From the NCBI GenBank assembly GCA_964387645.1, contig CAYLYM010000016.1:1-45252 (forward strand): a stretch of 45,252 nucleotides of DNA. Reading direction: 5' to 3'. The position numbers were made by a program, and so were the translations under genes. The notes beneath the pieces were generated by a model. That model worked only from the letters and a program-made list of their open reading frames with translations, had not been told where the DNA came from and searched no databases. This document shows, in pieces, positions 19,303-29,011 of the stretch (its first letter is position 1; each line of letters opens with the position of its first letter). This DNA comes from CAYLYM01 sp964387645 (GTDB lineage Bacteria; Calditrichota; Calditrichia; RBG-13-44-9).

Positions 19303-21375
19303 TTGAAGGAATACAAAGGTGAACATATCCGTAATATTGGAATAGCTGCTCATGGCAGTGCCGGAAAAACCTCACTTGTTGAAGCAATGTTGTATACGAT
19401 GGGTGTGATAACACGTATGGGTACTGTAGAACAGGGAAATACCGCATCGGACCATAATGAAGATGAAATTGAACGTCAAATTTCCATTAGTACTTCCCTT
19501 TTACATGGAGAATGGCAAAAGTACAAAATTAATCTTATCGACACTCCAGGGTATAGTGATTTTTTTGGTGACGTGGTAAGCAGCTTACGGGTTGTAGAAA
19601 ATGTGACATTGCTTGTTTCTGCTGCTTCGGGTGTGGAAGTTGGAACAGAACAAGTCTGGAACCTGGCTGAAGAATATGGTACTTCTGTCACTTTTGTCAT
19701 AAATAAGTTAGACAGAGAAAATGTAGTATTCGATGATCTGTTTGCCGAGTTGCGCGATCGATTCGGAAATCATGTGATGCTGACCCAGTTTCCAGTAGAA
19801 ACAGGTCCTAATTTCTTCAAATTGGTTGATCTGTTGAAAATGAAGTTGTTGGTTTATCCTCAAGACAGTTCAGGTAAACCGTCTGTGGAAGACATTCCTG
19901 ATGACCTTAAATCCAGGGCGGAGGAGCTTCGCAATCAACTGATTGAGACTGTGGCGGAAAGTGATGATGAGCTGCTGGAGAAATATTTCGAAGCAGGTGA
20001 ACTAACCGAAGAAGAATTTGTCAACGGGTTTAAAAAGGCCGTTCTCAACCGGCTACTTTTCCCGGTTTTTTGCACAGCAGCAACCCGAAATGTTGGAGTT
20101 AGTAGCTTGTTAGATTTTTATATTAATTATGTTCCTGCACCAGTGGAGATTCCTGCGATTAAATCGGTGGAGGGACAGGAACGCAAGCCGGTTGAGGAAG
20201 AAGATTTAACTGCTTTCATTTTTAAAACTGTCTCTGAAAAACATGTGGGCGAACTTTCTTTCGTTCGGGTTTATTCCGGTGTCTTGGAAAGTGGGGCAGA
20301 AGTTTTAAACGCTTCCCAAGGGCATACAGAACGTATAGGTCAGATTTTCCATCTTTCGGGTAAAAATAAAGAAGGAACTGACTGCCTCCATGCGGGAGAT
20401 ATCGGCGCTTTAGTAAAATTAAAAAGAACACATACCGGAGATACATTGTCAACCAAAGGTAAAGAGTTTAAGCTTCCACCTGTAAAATTCCCAGAGCCTT
20501 TAATTAGTCTGGCAGTTGAACCAAAATCAAAGGGTGATGAAAGTAAGATCTCTACTGGATTTAGCTCATTGCATGAAGAAGATCCTACTTTTGTAATGCG
20601 TTACGATCCTGAATTAAAACAAACTATCATTTCAGGTCAGGGTGAGCTACATCTGGATATTATTGTCAAACGGTTGAAACAGAAATTTGGGGTAGATGTT
20701 AACATTAAAGATCCGCGCATTCCTTACCGAGAAACCATTAAAGCTAAAGCTGATGCAAAATATCGCCATAAAAAACAAACTGGAGGTGCAGGACAATTTG
20801 CTGAAGTGTGGATGCGAATTGAACCCAAACCTCGTGGGACAGGGGTTGAATTTACCAACTCGTTGGTTGGTCAGAACGTCGACCGGGTGTATGTGCCATC
20901 TGTTGAAAAAGGTGTTATGGCTGCCTGTGAAGAGGGAATTCTCGCCGGCTATCGAGTGGTGGATGTTTTTGTCGATTTTTATGATGGTAAAATGCATCCT
21001 GTAGATTCCAGCGATATTGCTTTTCAGATCGCCGGAAAAGCGGCTTTCCGCGAGGCTTTCTTGAATGCCAAACCAACCCTGCTGGAACCCATTTATGACC
21101 TGGAAGTCAAAGTTCCTGAAGAATATATGGGCGATGTAATGGGTGATATTTCGGCTCGTCGCGGTAAAATCCTGGGGATGGAGGCTGAAGGGCGATTCCA
21201 GGTGATTAAAGCTAAGGTACCTTTAGCTGAACTACATAAATATTCCACCAGTCTGCGTTCCATGACGCAGGGTCGAGGTATGTTCAAACAAAAATTTTCT
21301 CATTACGAAGAAATGCCTCCTGATCTGGCTCAAAAAGTAATTGATCAGGCTAAAAAAGAAAAAGAAGAGGGTTGA
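19303..21375 (+). CDS. fusA: Elongation factor G-like translational GTPase (FusA2 type)
   Basis: The 690-residue protein has the five-domain EF-G layout. The GTPase motifs differ from standard EF-G: G1 is AHGSAGKTS (16-24), the switch I end is RQISIS, and G3 is DTPGYSDF (80-87) with Tyr84 where EF-G has His. G4 is NKLD at 134-137. These changes are usual in the second EF-G lineage often called FusA2 or EF-G-like, whose role in elongation or recycling is less clear. The start is TTG at 19303 after a strong GGAGG at 19291-19295. The gene stands alone, with a candidate promoter upstream and a terminator downstream. Confidence 0.92.
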   Translation: MKEYKGEHIRNIGIAAHGSAGKTSLVEAMLYTMGVITRMGTVEQGNTASDHNEDEIERQISISTSLLHGEWQKYKINLIDTPGYSDFFGDVVSSLRVVENVTLLVSAASGVEVGTEQVWNLAEEYGTSVTFVINKLDRENVVFDDLFAELRDRFGNHVMLTQFPVETGPNFFKLVDLLKMKLLVYPQDSSGKPSVEDIPDDLKSRAEELRNQLIETVAESDDELLEKYFEAGELTEEEFVNGFKKAVLNRLLFPVFCTAATRNVGVSSLLDFYINYVPAPVEIPAIKSVEGQERKPVEEEDLTAFIFKTVSEKHVGELSFVRVYSGVLESGAEVLNASQGHTERIGQIFHLSGKNKEGTDCLHAGDIGALVKLKRTHTGDTLSTKGKEFKLPPVKFPEPLISLAVEPKSKGDESKISTGFSSLHEEDPTFVMRYDPELKQTIISGQGELHLDIIVKRLKQKFGVDVNIKDPRIPYRETIKAKADAKYRHKKQTGGAGQFAEVWMRIEPKPRGTGVEFTNSLVGQNVDRVYVPSVEKGVMAACEEGILAGYRVVDVFVDFYDGKMHPVDSSDIAFQIAGKAAFREAFLNAKPTLLEPIYDLEVKVPEEYMGDVMGDISARRGKILGMEAEGRFQVIKAKVPLAELHKYSTSLRSMTQGRGMFKQKFSHYEEMPPDLAQKVIDQAKKEKEEG

Positions 21376-21396
21376 AATTTTTTCGAGGATAATGAA

Positions 21397-21436
21397 AAAA
21401 AGCCCTGTGGATTTATTCCATAGGGCTTTTGTTTGT
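21397..21436 (+). terminator. Rho-independent terminator after the EF-G-like gene
   Basis: AGCCCTGTGGA at 21401-21411 pairs with TCCATAGGGCT at 21417-21427 (one G-T pair), with the loop TTTAT. It is preceded by an A run and followed by TTTGTTTGTG. The A run upstream could let it work in both directions. Confidence 0.87.
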
Positions 21437-21690
21437 GTATAAAAAAACTTGATAACAATTTAATGTTCAAATGGATTTTGGATTAAAAACTTCGTCGTGT
21501 ATCGATTCTGTTGAAGGATTTACTTTTATCAGTGAGTTTAAAGAAAATCTAAAAAATCGTTACTTGATTCAATTTGCTATGTACTTTCCTGTCGTACTAT
21601 TGTTAACTCAGTGTGCATTTATAAGAATCTATATAATGCTAATAGTGATCTCACTTCATTTGAATAATATAAGAAATTTGAGGAGATTTT

Positions 21691-22197
21691 ATGGAAAACT
21701 TATGGGCTCCCTGGCGAATGAAGTACATTTTAAAACCTAAAGATGAAAAGGATGAGGGCTGCATTTTTTGTAATTGTTTGAATGACAATGATGACAAAAA
21801 AAATTTAGTCCTGTATCGCGGTCAACGTGTTTTCATTATAATGAATCGTTTTCCTTATAATAATGGGCATTTGATGGTTGTTCCCAATCGTCATAGCGGA
21901 GATATCATTCTGCTGGATGAGGAAGAGCAGACCGAAATTTTTCATTTGATACAAATTTCTATTAAAGCTTTGAACCAGGTGATGAAACCGCACGGGTATA
22001 ACATTGGAATGAATTTAGGTCGGGTAGCTGGCGCTGGCATCGAAGACCATTTGCATTTTCACGTGGTTCCCCGCTGGAACGGTGATACCAATTTTATGCC
22101 GATTATTAGTGATACTAAGGTCATTTCCGAAGCATTGGACAAATCTTTTGAAAAATTACACCAGACCATTGATAAGATTGTAAGGAAATCTGAATGA
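21691..22197 (+). CDS. HIT family hydrolase (histidine triad)
   Basis: The histidine triad is clear: DHLHFHVVPRW with His120, His122 and His124. Residues 24 and 27 form a CxxC (CIFC) with further Cys29, likely a zinc site as in many Ap4A phosphorylase/hydrolase-like HIT proteins. NGHLMVVPNRH is also typical. Such enzymes cleave nucleotide-phosphate bonds, for example in dinucleoside polyphosphates. The 168-residue length fits this subgroup, and the N-terminus ENLWAPWRMKY is characteristic. GAGGAG precedes the ATG. Its stop overlaps the hutI start by ATGA, so the two are translationally coupled, though no metabolic link is known to me. Confidence 0.92.
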   Translation: MENLWAPWRMKYILKPKDEKDEGCIFCNCLNDNDDKKNLVLYRGQRVFIIMNRFPYNNGHLMVVPNRHSGDIILLDEEEQTEIFHLIQISIKALNQVMKPHGYNIGMNLGRVAGAGIEDHLHFHVVPRWNGDTNFMPIISDTKVISEALDKSFEKLHQTIDKIVRKSE

Positions 22198-23429
22198 GTT
22201 TGAAAGTCCTGAAGAATTTACGTGGCGTGGTAACACCACGAACAGAGGGTCCTTTTGGCAAATTAGACGTTATCGAAAAAGTTGCTGTCTTAATCGAAAA
22301 TGAGTATATCAGAGAGATAGCTCCTGAGAAAAATATAGTAACAAAATATCCTGAAGTGGAAATAATTGATGGTCAGCACTGTTGGGCTTTTCCGGGATAT
22401 GTCGACTCTCATACCCATCCTGTTTTCTATAAGACGCGTGAGGAAGAGTTTGAAATGCGCATTCAGGGGAAAAGCTACGAGGAGATTGCAACAGCGGGTG
22501 GAGGGATTCGAAATAGTGTACGAGCTTTGCGGAATTGTTCCTTTGATGAATTAGTAGAATTAACTTACAAGCGAGTCTCGAATTTTCTTCATTATGGAAC
22601 TACCACCATTGAAGCCAAAAGTGGTTATGGTTTATCTTTAGAAGACGAATTAAAAAGTTTACGTGTTTTAAAGCATGTGTCCAGTTTAGTGCCGGTTACT
22701 ATTATTCCAACTTTTTTAGGCGCTCACGAAGTTCCTGATGAATACCGAAATAAAAGGGAATATTATATTGAATTAATCATCAACGAAATGATTCCGGCAG
22801 TGGTCGAAGAAAAACTAGCTGTTTTTTGTGATGTGTTTACTGAAAAAAATGTCTTCTCTATTGAAGAGAGCGAGAGAATTTTACTAGCAGCAAAAAATTA
22901 CGGATTGATTCCAAAAATTCATGCTGATGAGCTATATCCATTGGGTGGAGCGGAGCTGGCTGCCAAACTTCGCGCTATTTCAGCTGACCATTTGTGTATG
23001 GTAACTGAAAAAGGAATTCAGGCCATGAAAAAAGCCGAAGTTGTGCCGGTTCTTTTACCAGGTACAACATTTTTTCTGGGAAAATCGCAATATGCCCCGG
23101 CTAGAAAAATGATTGAGGCCGGCTTGCCGGTGGCACTAGCTACCGATTACAATCCAGGAAGTAGCTTTACTCAGAATATGCACCTGATCCTTTCACTCGC
23201 TTGCATTAAAATGAAAATGCTGCCTGCAGAAGCCCTTTTTGCTGCTACTATCAATGGAGCCCGCGCTGTGGCACGGGAAAAAGAAATTGGAAGCCTTGAA
23301 GTCGGTAAAAAAGCTGACATCGCCTTGATGGATGTCCCAAACTATCGGTACGTACCTTATTACTATGGCATGAATCCAGTGAAAATGGTAATCAAGTCAG
23401 GACTTGTAGTCTATAAAAAAGAAATGTAA
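22194..23429 (+). CDS. hutI: Imidazolonepropionase
   Basis: This 411-residue amidohydrolase has the metal-binding HTHP at 73-76 (DSHTHPVFY), the HutI-specific RxEEFEMRIQGKSYEEIATAGGGI region, KSGYGL, FLGAHEVP, HADEL and ATDYNPGSS. It hydrolyses imidazolone-5-propionate to N-formimino-glutamate, the third step of histidine breakdown, in the cytoplasm. The other hut genes are not in the window. It overlaps the HIT gene by 4 bp and is followed by about 475 bp without a clear gene. Confidence 0.94.
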   Translation: MSLKVLKNLRGVVTPRTEGPFGKLDVIEKVAVLIENEYIREIAPEKNIVTKYPEVEIIDGQHCWAFPGYVDSHTHPVFYKTREEEFEMRIQGKSYEEIATAGGGIRNSVRALRNCSFDELVELTYKRVSNFLHYGTTTIEAKSGYGLSLEDELKSLRVLKHVSSLVPVTIIPTFLGAHEVPDEYRNKREYYIELIINEMIPAVVEEKLAVFCDVFTEKNVFSIEESERILLAAKNYGLIPKIHADELYPLGGAELAAKLRAISADHLCMVTEKGIQAMKKAEVVPVLLPGTTFFLGKSQYAPARKMIEAGLPVALATDYNPGSSFTQNMHLILSLACIKMKMLPAEALFAATINGARAVAREKEIGSLEVGKKADIALMDVPNYRYVPYYYGMNPVKMVIKSGLVVYKKEM

Positions 23430-23904
23430 AATTTGATTGAATACTATTATTTTACAAAGTTGAATCATTATTTTATTGATTGCCTTCCTGAATATAAATA
23501 TAAGATGTGTATTCGAATCGCGAAAATCTAAACTTTTGTGTAAAAGTAATTCAAATATTTAAAGAAGTATTTTTTAATTATATGATTATTGCCTTAACAC
23601 TGAAAAATATCTTGCTATTCATCAATTGTACAAAAATAATTTCTCATATTTAATTATTTTTCAGATTCATCTCTTATTGGCAGTGCTGTTTAGACTGACC
23701 TCTCTGGCGAAAAATATGAACCGTAGCATCTTATTTTTCAGGGATATAACCAGTTTTAATTGTAAATTTTAGCTCTATTTGAGTGACAGTTGCCATGCCG
23801 TTTTCTGAAAATTGAACAGATTTTTTGAATAATTTGTATGATAATTTCTGGAGTTATTGTACATTTTTAATCTAATTATTACGCATAGCAAAGGAGTTGA
23901 TGTA
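23430..23904. other. Intergenic region with possible coding remnant or repeat
   Basis: There is no convincing gene in these 475 bases. On the minus strand, 23796 to 23674 reads as a short coherent frame starting MATVTQIELKF, with one in-frame stop at 23731-23733 and continuing for 18 codons (DATVHIFRQRGQ). This could be a decayed gene or an interspersed repeat. No strong promoter or terminator was found. Confidence 0.3.
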
Positions 23905-25635
23905 TTGAAACAATGTTTATTGATTTTAATGCTTCTTGCAGAATTGGTTCATGCACAAACTGTGTCAGTACCTTTATCTCATTGGGCTTACGATGTTATC
24001 GAATGCTGGGAAGTTCGCGGTTTGATAGAAAGCACCCTTAACGGGACGCAACCGTTCACGCGACTGGAAATGGCTACATACATTCAGCAAGTTTTACAGA
24101 CTTATCTAAATACTCCAGAGCGCTTCAGCCGCGTGGACCTGGAGCAATTGCGTTACCTAACAGTTGAATTTAAAGAAGAACTTAAAATCCTGACAAAAAC
24201 AAACCCAACTATTAACAGTAAGACCAGAATAAGCAGCATATTGGAAAAACGGCCTTTCAGCTTTTTAGGCAATCATTTTTATCGGAATGGAAGAAATCTA
24301 CTGGAATTGCACCATGATGATTTCAATTTATTTGCTGATCCGGTTCTGAGTTACGATTCCAGGGAAATGATAGATGAAGAGAAAGGGAAATATCAGCAGA
24401 CACGTCTCAGCAATGGGTTTTTATTCCGGGGAAATCTGGGACGATATATGGGTTTTTATTTTAATTTAACGGATAATCATGTGAGAGATGAGCGCTGGAA
24501 AGACCAGCGAATTGATTTTCAAGTACTGGAAGAATCGGGTTGGCCATTTTTACTTAAAGGCCGGATAGGCTCCTGGGATTTTGATGAAAATGTGGCTTAC
24601 CTGAGCCTGAACTACAAATATTTTTATCTACTTTACGGGCGTGAATATAATCAATGGGGCGTGGGACATTTAAGCAATCTATTACTTTCGACCAATGCTC
24701 AATTATATGATCAGTTAAAGTTGGTGGTTCGCTATTGGAGATTTAAATTTACCCACCTGACAGCTTTTATACAATATATTTCGGCTAATGCCAGGAAGAA
24801 TATAAAAAGCCAGCCTCATATAGATGTTTATTGGGCCGGAAACCGACTGGAGTTGGATTTAGGGAAAGGCTTACAAATGGGATTTAGCGAAGCCATTGTT
24901 TACGGTAATCGATCACTGCAACCGGGATATCTTAATCCAATGTCTTTTTTTAAATCTCTGGAACATTATTATGGCGACCGTGATAATGGTCTCTTAAGTT
25001 TAGATTTTGAATTGCGCTTAAAACCGGGGTTTAAAATTTTTGGTGAATGGCTCATTGACGATATTTCTACCGGAAAAATAGGAAGCGATTTCTACGGAAA
25101 TAAATTTGCCTGGCAAGGCGGATTTCTATGGGTGAATCCACTGAGAATACCAGATGTAGATCTGCTAGTTGAGTACGTCAGGATTAAGCCTTATGTTTAT
25201 AGCCAGTCTTTCCAGGATTATAATAAATATAAACACTATGATACCATTCTCGGTCATTTTATTGGTCCTAATTCGGATGATTTTTATCTGCGTTTACGCA
25301 AGAGATTTTCCAAATTTTTTACAGTTTCCGGAGAAATCGAGAAATATCGCCATGGTTCCAATCTTTCGGATCGGAATGTGGGGGGCGATCCGGATTTACC
25401 GCATAGAACTGGCGATGCCTGGGATGCCCCTTTCTTAGATGGAATATTGAATCGTCAGTTGTCAATGGGAGTGTCGTTACAGTATGAATTCATCAGAAAC
25501 CTTTTTGGAGAATTTCATTTTCGGCGGATAAGATACTATAATCAGGACTGGAAAACCCTGCTATCGTTCCGTCTGTCTTTTAATTTTGGTTACAGAGCTG
25601 AAAAATTCAGGAACATTTTTCCATTAAATCACTGA
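23905..25635 (+). CDS. Wzi-like outer-membrane beta-barrel protein with N-terminal SLH-like segment
   Basis: The TTG at 23905 follows AAAGGAG at 23890-23896 and gives a short signal peptide ending LVHAQ; the longer frame from 23857 would spoil it. Just after the signal, SHWAYDVIECWEVRGLIES and PFTRLEM resemble an S-layer-homology-type unit. The rest is long amphipathic beta structure with many aromatic residues, ending in a beta strand, as expected for a porin-like barrel. The motifs YGREYNQWGVG and LNPMSFFKSLEHYYGDRDN look like Wzi/capsule-assembly family members known in related phyla. It may help hold or export surface polysaccharide. Function is inferred from fold only. Confidence 0.7.
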   Translation: MKQCLLILMLLAELVHAQTVSVPLSHWAYDVIECWEVRGLIESTLNGTQPFTRLEMATYIQQVLQTYLNTPERFSRVDLEQLRYLTVEFKEELKILTKTNPTINSKTRISSILEKRPFSFLGNHFYRNGRNLLELHHDDFNLFADPVLSYDSREMIDEEKGKYQQTRLSNGFLFRGNLGRYMGFYFNLTDNHVRDERWKDQRIDFQVLEESGWPFLLKGRIGSWDFDENVAYLSLNYKYFYLLYGREYNQWGVGHLSNLLLSTNAQLYDQLKLVVRYWRFKFTHLTAFIQYISANARKNIKSQPHIDVYWAGNRLELDLGKGLQMGFSEAIVYGNRSLQPGYLNPMSFFKSLEHYYGDRDNGLLSLDFELRLKPGFKIFGEWLIDDISTGKIGSDFYGNKFAWQGGFLWVNPLRIPDVDLLVEYVRIKPYVYSQSFQDYNKYKHYDTILGHFIGPNSDDFYLRLRKRFSKFFTVSGEIEKYRHGSNLSDRNVGGDPDLPHRTGDAWDAPFLDGILNRQLSMGVSLQYEFIRNLFGEFHFRRIRYYNQDWKTLLSFRLSFNFGYRAEKFRNIFPLNH

Positions 25636-25879
25636 ACAATTTCTTAAATTAGTTAATCGGCATTCTGGGTAAGAGAAGTTAATTTTATGAATGTTTCAGG
25701 TAATTGGAAGAATAATAATAGAAATATTATGTTCCCTTGGTTCTAATACTTCTGACCAGCATTGTAAATAAAATATATTGTAACTCTTTTTAGGATTTGT
25801 AATCAAAGTTTAAGACAGAAGATATAAGATAGAATTTTTGTGGTCAATTCATTGGTGGAATCAAGTGAAGAGGGTTAAA

Positions 25880-27733
25880 ATGCGGCAAATTTTTTTATTG
25901 TTTTTCCTTGTGGTTTTATCGGTGAGCTTGTTGCAAGGGCAGGAAGTGAATAAGAGTGTTTCTATCCGGATTTTGAGCGATTATGATAAACTCCAGCCTG
26001 GATACAGTCATCGAATTGCCATAGAACTACAAATTCACGAACCCTACCATATAAATGCCCATGAACCAACGGAACCTTATCTAATTCCAACTACAGTAAA
26101 ACTTGAGGAAAGAGAAGGTTTTACCATAGGAAAAGTAAATTACCCATCTCCTTTAATAAAGAAATTTGCTTTTTCTGAGACACCTTTGGCCGTTTATGAA
26201 GATACTATTTACATTTATACGACTATAACATTGGAACCTGAATTTAATCAAAGTCAGGTAATTCTAAAAGGAAGCGTTGATTACCAGGCTTGCGATAATC
26301 AGAGTTGTTACGCTCCAGAGGAGTTAATATTTAGTCAGAAATTTCCAGTAGCAAAAGCCGGTGAAATTGTTGTTCCGATCCATCAGGATATTTTCTCTTC
26401 GCAACAAAATGTTGAGGAGGATATCGGTGCGCAACCTGCAAAAGAGGGTCTGGTCAGAGATATTGAACAGAAGGGGCTATTGGTAACTTTTATTTTGGTT
26501 TTTTTAGCTGGTTTGGGATTAAATCTGACTCCTTGTGTTTATCCTCTTATTCCTATCACTATTAGCTATTTTGGCGGACAGGCACAGGGCAAAAAGGGGA
26601 GTCTGGTAACTCATGCTATATTATATGTTTTGGGAATGGCCATAACTTATTCCATCTTAGGAATGATTGCCGCATTCACTGGTAGCTTGTTTGGTTCTGC
26701 TTTACAAAATCCATATATTATGGTTAGTATTGCGCTGGTACTGGTTGTTTTAGCCTTAAGTATGTTTGATCTTTATGAAATCAGGATTCCCGCATTTCTG
26801 TCAAATTTTGCTGGAGGTGCCCGACAAGGCTACTTTGGCACAATATTCATGGGCCTCACCGTTGGTATTGTGGCAGCGCCATGTATCGGTCCATTTGTCC
26901 TGGCCTTATTAACCTATGTTGGCGAAAAAGGCAATCTGTTATTAGGATTCTCTCTATTTTTTGTCCTGGCCTTGGGATTGGGTGTGCCCTTTATACTCTT
27001 AGGGATCTTTTCTGGAAGTATGAATAAATTGCCGCGTTCCGGTGCCTGGATGGTATGGGTACGCTCAATTTTCGGTTTCGTTCTTATTGCCATGGCGATT
27101 TATTTCATTGCACCGTTATTTCCAAACATCCTCTATTATCATTTTACTCTCGCAATGGTTATGCTTCTTGGCGGAATCTATATGGCCTGGATTGAACCTA
27201 CTCAAACTACGGGGAAATTTTTCACGGTAATCCGAAATTTAGTCGGGATGGTTTTCTTTATTTTAGCTCTCATTTTGGCAACAAATGGCGTACAATCTTA
27301 TTTGAATGATGCTTTGAAAAAAGCCAGTGTAATTTCGGCTGTTGAAGTCCCCCGGGATGAGATCCTGTGGTTTGATTATTCAGAAGAGATGATCGCATCT
27401 GCGGCCCAACAAGGAAAACCTGTGATGCTGGATTTCTATGCTGATTGGTGTATTCCCTGTAAAGAATTGGATAAGTTTACATTTTCTGAAGAGGAAGTTG
27501 TAAAGAAATCCAGGAATTTTATTATGTTGAAAGTGGATATGACCCGCACTGGTAATCCAGAAGTACAGGAACTGAAAAAGAAATATCAAATTAAAGGCGT
27601 CCCAACTCTGGTTTTTCTATCTCCTCAGGGGGAGGAAATCCCGGAAACACGCATTGTAGGGTTTGTGGATAAAAATCAGTTTCTCCCTATCATGGAGCGA
27701 GCCTTAAAATATTCATCTGAGGAGAAAAAATAA
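25880..27733 (+). CDS. dsbD: Thiol:disulfide interchange protein DsbD
   Basis: The ATG at 25880 follows GAGGG closely and opens a good signal peptide (MRQIFLLFFLVV to LLQGQ). The N-terminal domain holds the Cys pair CDNQSC (138 and 143). The central part has about eight membrane helices with NLTPCVYPLIP and AAPCIGPFVLA, the paired Cys of the CcdA-like core. The C-terminal thioredoxin domain has DWCIPCKELD. DsbD carries electrons from cytoplasmic thioredoxin across the inner membrane to reduce periplasmic thiols. All three domains and six key Cys are present. A 429-bp gap follows, then a convergent gene. Confidence 0.95.
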   Translation: MRQIFLLFFLVVLSVSLLQGQEVNKSVSIRILSDYDKLQPGYSHRIAIELQIHEPYHINAHEPTEPYLIPTTVKLEEREGFTIGKVNYPSPLIKKFAFSETPLAVYEDTIYIYTTITLEPEFNQSQVILKGSVDYQACDNQSCYAPEELIFSQKFPVAKAGEIVVPIHQDIFSSQQNVEEDIGAQPAKEGLVRDIEQKGLLVTFILVFLAGLGLNLTPCVYPLIPITISYFGGQAQGKKGSLVTHAILYVLGMAITYSILGMIAAFTGSLFGSALQNPYIMVSIALVLVVLALSMFDLYEIRIPAFLSNFAGGARQGYFGTIFMGLTVGIVAAPCIGPFVLALLTYVGEKGNLLLGFSLFFVLALGLGVPFILLGIFSGSMNKLPRSGAWMVWVRSIFGFVLIAMAIYFIAPLFPNILYYHFTLAMVMLLGGIYMAWIEPTQTTGKFFTVIRNLVGMVFFILALILATNGVQSYLNDALKKASVISAVEVPRDEILWFDYSEEMIASAAQQGKPVMLDFYADWCIPCKELDKFTFSEEEVVKKSRNFIMLKVDMTRTGNPEVQELKKKYQIKGVPTLVFLSPQGEEIPETRIVGFVDKNQFLPIMERALKYSSEEKK

Positions 27734-28162
27734 AAAAAGCAATAATAAATTTTGTGAGAAATTAAAAATGAGTTTAATCTAAAAAGGATTTTATTATAAC
27801 ACTGAGGATAATAGAAGAATCACCATAGGTTTAATCTAATAATGGTTAGAGAATTAATATAGTCGTGATATACGAAAAACCTGGTAATTTAGAAAATTTT
27901 ATTTTATATTTAATTAAAAGTTAGTAAAGATTTGATTATGAGATTTTCTCTTTTAGCTATATTTTTTTCCTTTCGATTGGTATTAGGAAGAGTAATTCCT
28001 CCGATAATGCTTCCCCATTATTTCATTAGATTTTTTCCTCCTCCTAAAAAGGTGATCTACAAAAAGAATCTGACAAACTATTTTATTAATAATTGATTTT
28101 ACTACCCATCTCTCCAATTTTTGTGAAAAACTTATAGATTTAGTTAAATTTTTGAAAAAAAA
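27734..28162. other. AT-rich intergenic region between convergent genes
   Basis: These 429 bases hold no recognisable gene. A 52-codon frame from 27938 to 28096 on the plus strand has a hydrophobic start but lacks a ribosome site or recognisable sequence. I did not find a clear hairpin terminator for either flanking gene. Confidence 0.5.
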
Positions 28163-29011
28163 TTAGTTCTCTTTTTGTGATCTGCTTTCAGGTTGGTTTT
28201 CTTTTTGTGAGGTTATTTCCTGCAAGGTCAGATTGAAGGTGTATTCTTTGAAATATAAAGTTAAAAGGTATTTATCTTCTGGTTTTTCTGCGGTTTGAAT
28301 CAACATGGTAGCCCGACTGGGCATCCAATATTTATTAACCTTATAGACTTCTAAACGTGTGGCTGTACCGCTAGTAACCTGGCCGTTGACGAAAATCTGG
28401 CTATCCCATCCCAGACAAAGCCATTTCCCTTCTCGATCAGTGAAAATAGGTGTGGTAATTACTTTATTGTTTTTACTGGTAACAGTGACTTTTAAAAGTA
28501 AACCTGATGGTAAAAAAAGCTTTTTTACTTTTGCTTGCAGGTCTCCTTCTCCACTGACATAAGATACTTGAATAGTATCTTTTCCAACTTTAATGGTTGG
28601 ATTTTTTGGTATATCTACAAATGGAGTGTAAAACATGAAGTTCTGCCAGTCCAATAAAAAACCCTTAAATTGATTTTTTACCGCTTGAATCTCAATAAGG
28701 TCCTTTTTTCGTTTTTCTTCATTATTCATATTGGGATGAGGTTGCAAGATGTAATAAACTTTTTCCTGGTTAGTCCAGATGAATTTAAGTGGATAATAAA
28801 AAGTTGAATCATAATTGTTTGTTTTTAAATAATTCAAATAGGTATCAGATGTGATTAAACTTGAAAAATTTTGTATTCCTACTTTTTCAAGGGAGTTATA
28901 ATACTTTTCTGCTTTTTTAACAAATTCTTCCCAATTAAATGAAGTTTGTCCAAAACAAAAAAGAGTGAATAATAAATTGAATAATATTAACAATTTTCCC
29001 GATAGCCACAT
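28163..29011 (-). CDS. Exported protein of unknown function, weakly LolA-like
   Basis: I prefer the ATG at 29011. AGGAGG lies nine bases upstream, whereas the ATG at 29020 abuts that site directly. The signal peptide MWLSGKLLILFNLLF to CFGQ would be cut near residue 22. The mature part of about 260 residues is beta-rich and hydrophilic, with segments such as VYKVNKYWMPSRATMLIQ, which resemble the later strands of LolA/outer-membrane lipoprotein-sorting folds. This resemblance is weak. The C-terminus repeats SQKEN twice, coded by a short direct DNA repeat. It is the last gene of the minus-strand group that starts at 31970. Confidence 0.6.
   Translation of the reverse strand: MWLSGKLLILFNLLFTLFCFGQTSFNWEEFVKKAEKYYNSLEKVGIQNFSSLITSDTYLNYLKTNNYDSTFYYPLKFIWTNQEKVYYILQPHPNMNNEEKRKKDLIEIQAVKNQFKGFLLDWQNFMFYTPFVDIPKNPTIKVGKDTIQVSYVSGEGDLQAKVKKLFLPSGLLLKVTVTSKNNKVITTPIFTDREGKWLCLGWDSQIFVNGQVTSGTATRLEVYKVNKYWMPSRATMLIQTAEKPEDKYLLTLYFKEYTFNLTLQEITSQKENQPESRSQKEN

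Noticed and set aside
21471..21740. Open frame of 89 codons upstream of the HIT gene
   Set aside because: No ribosome site, unusual composition, and it overlaps the well-supported HIT start by 50 bp.
27938..28096. 52-codon frame with a signal-like start
   Set aside because: No ribosome site, odd Pro/Phe-rich sequence and no recognisable family; likely chance in AT-rich DNA.
28163..28215. Short direct repeat coding SQKEN twice at the end of the exported protein
   Set aside because: It is a small in-gene duplication and not evidence of a separate element.
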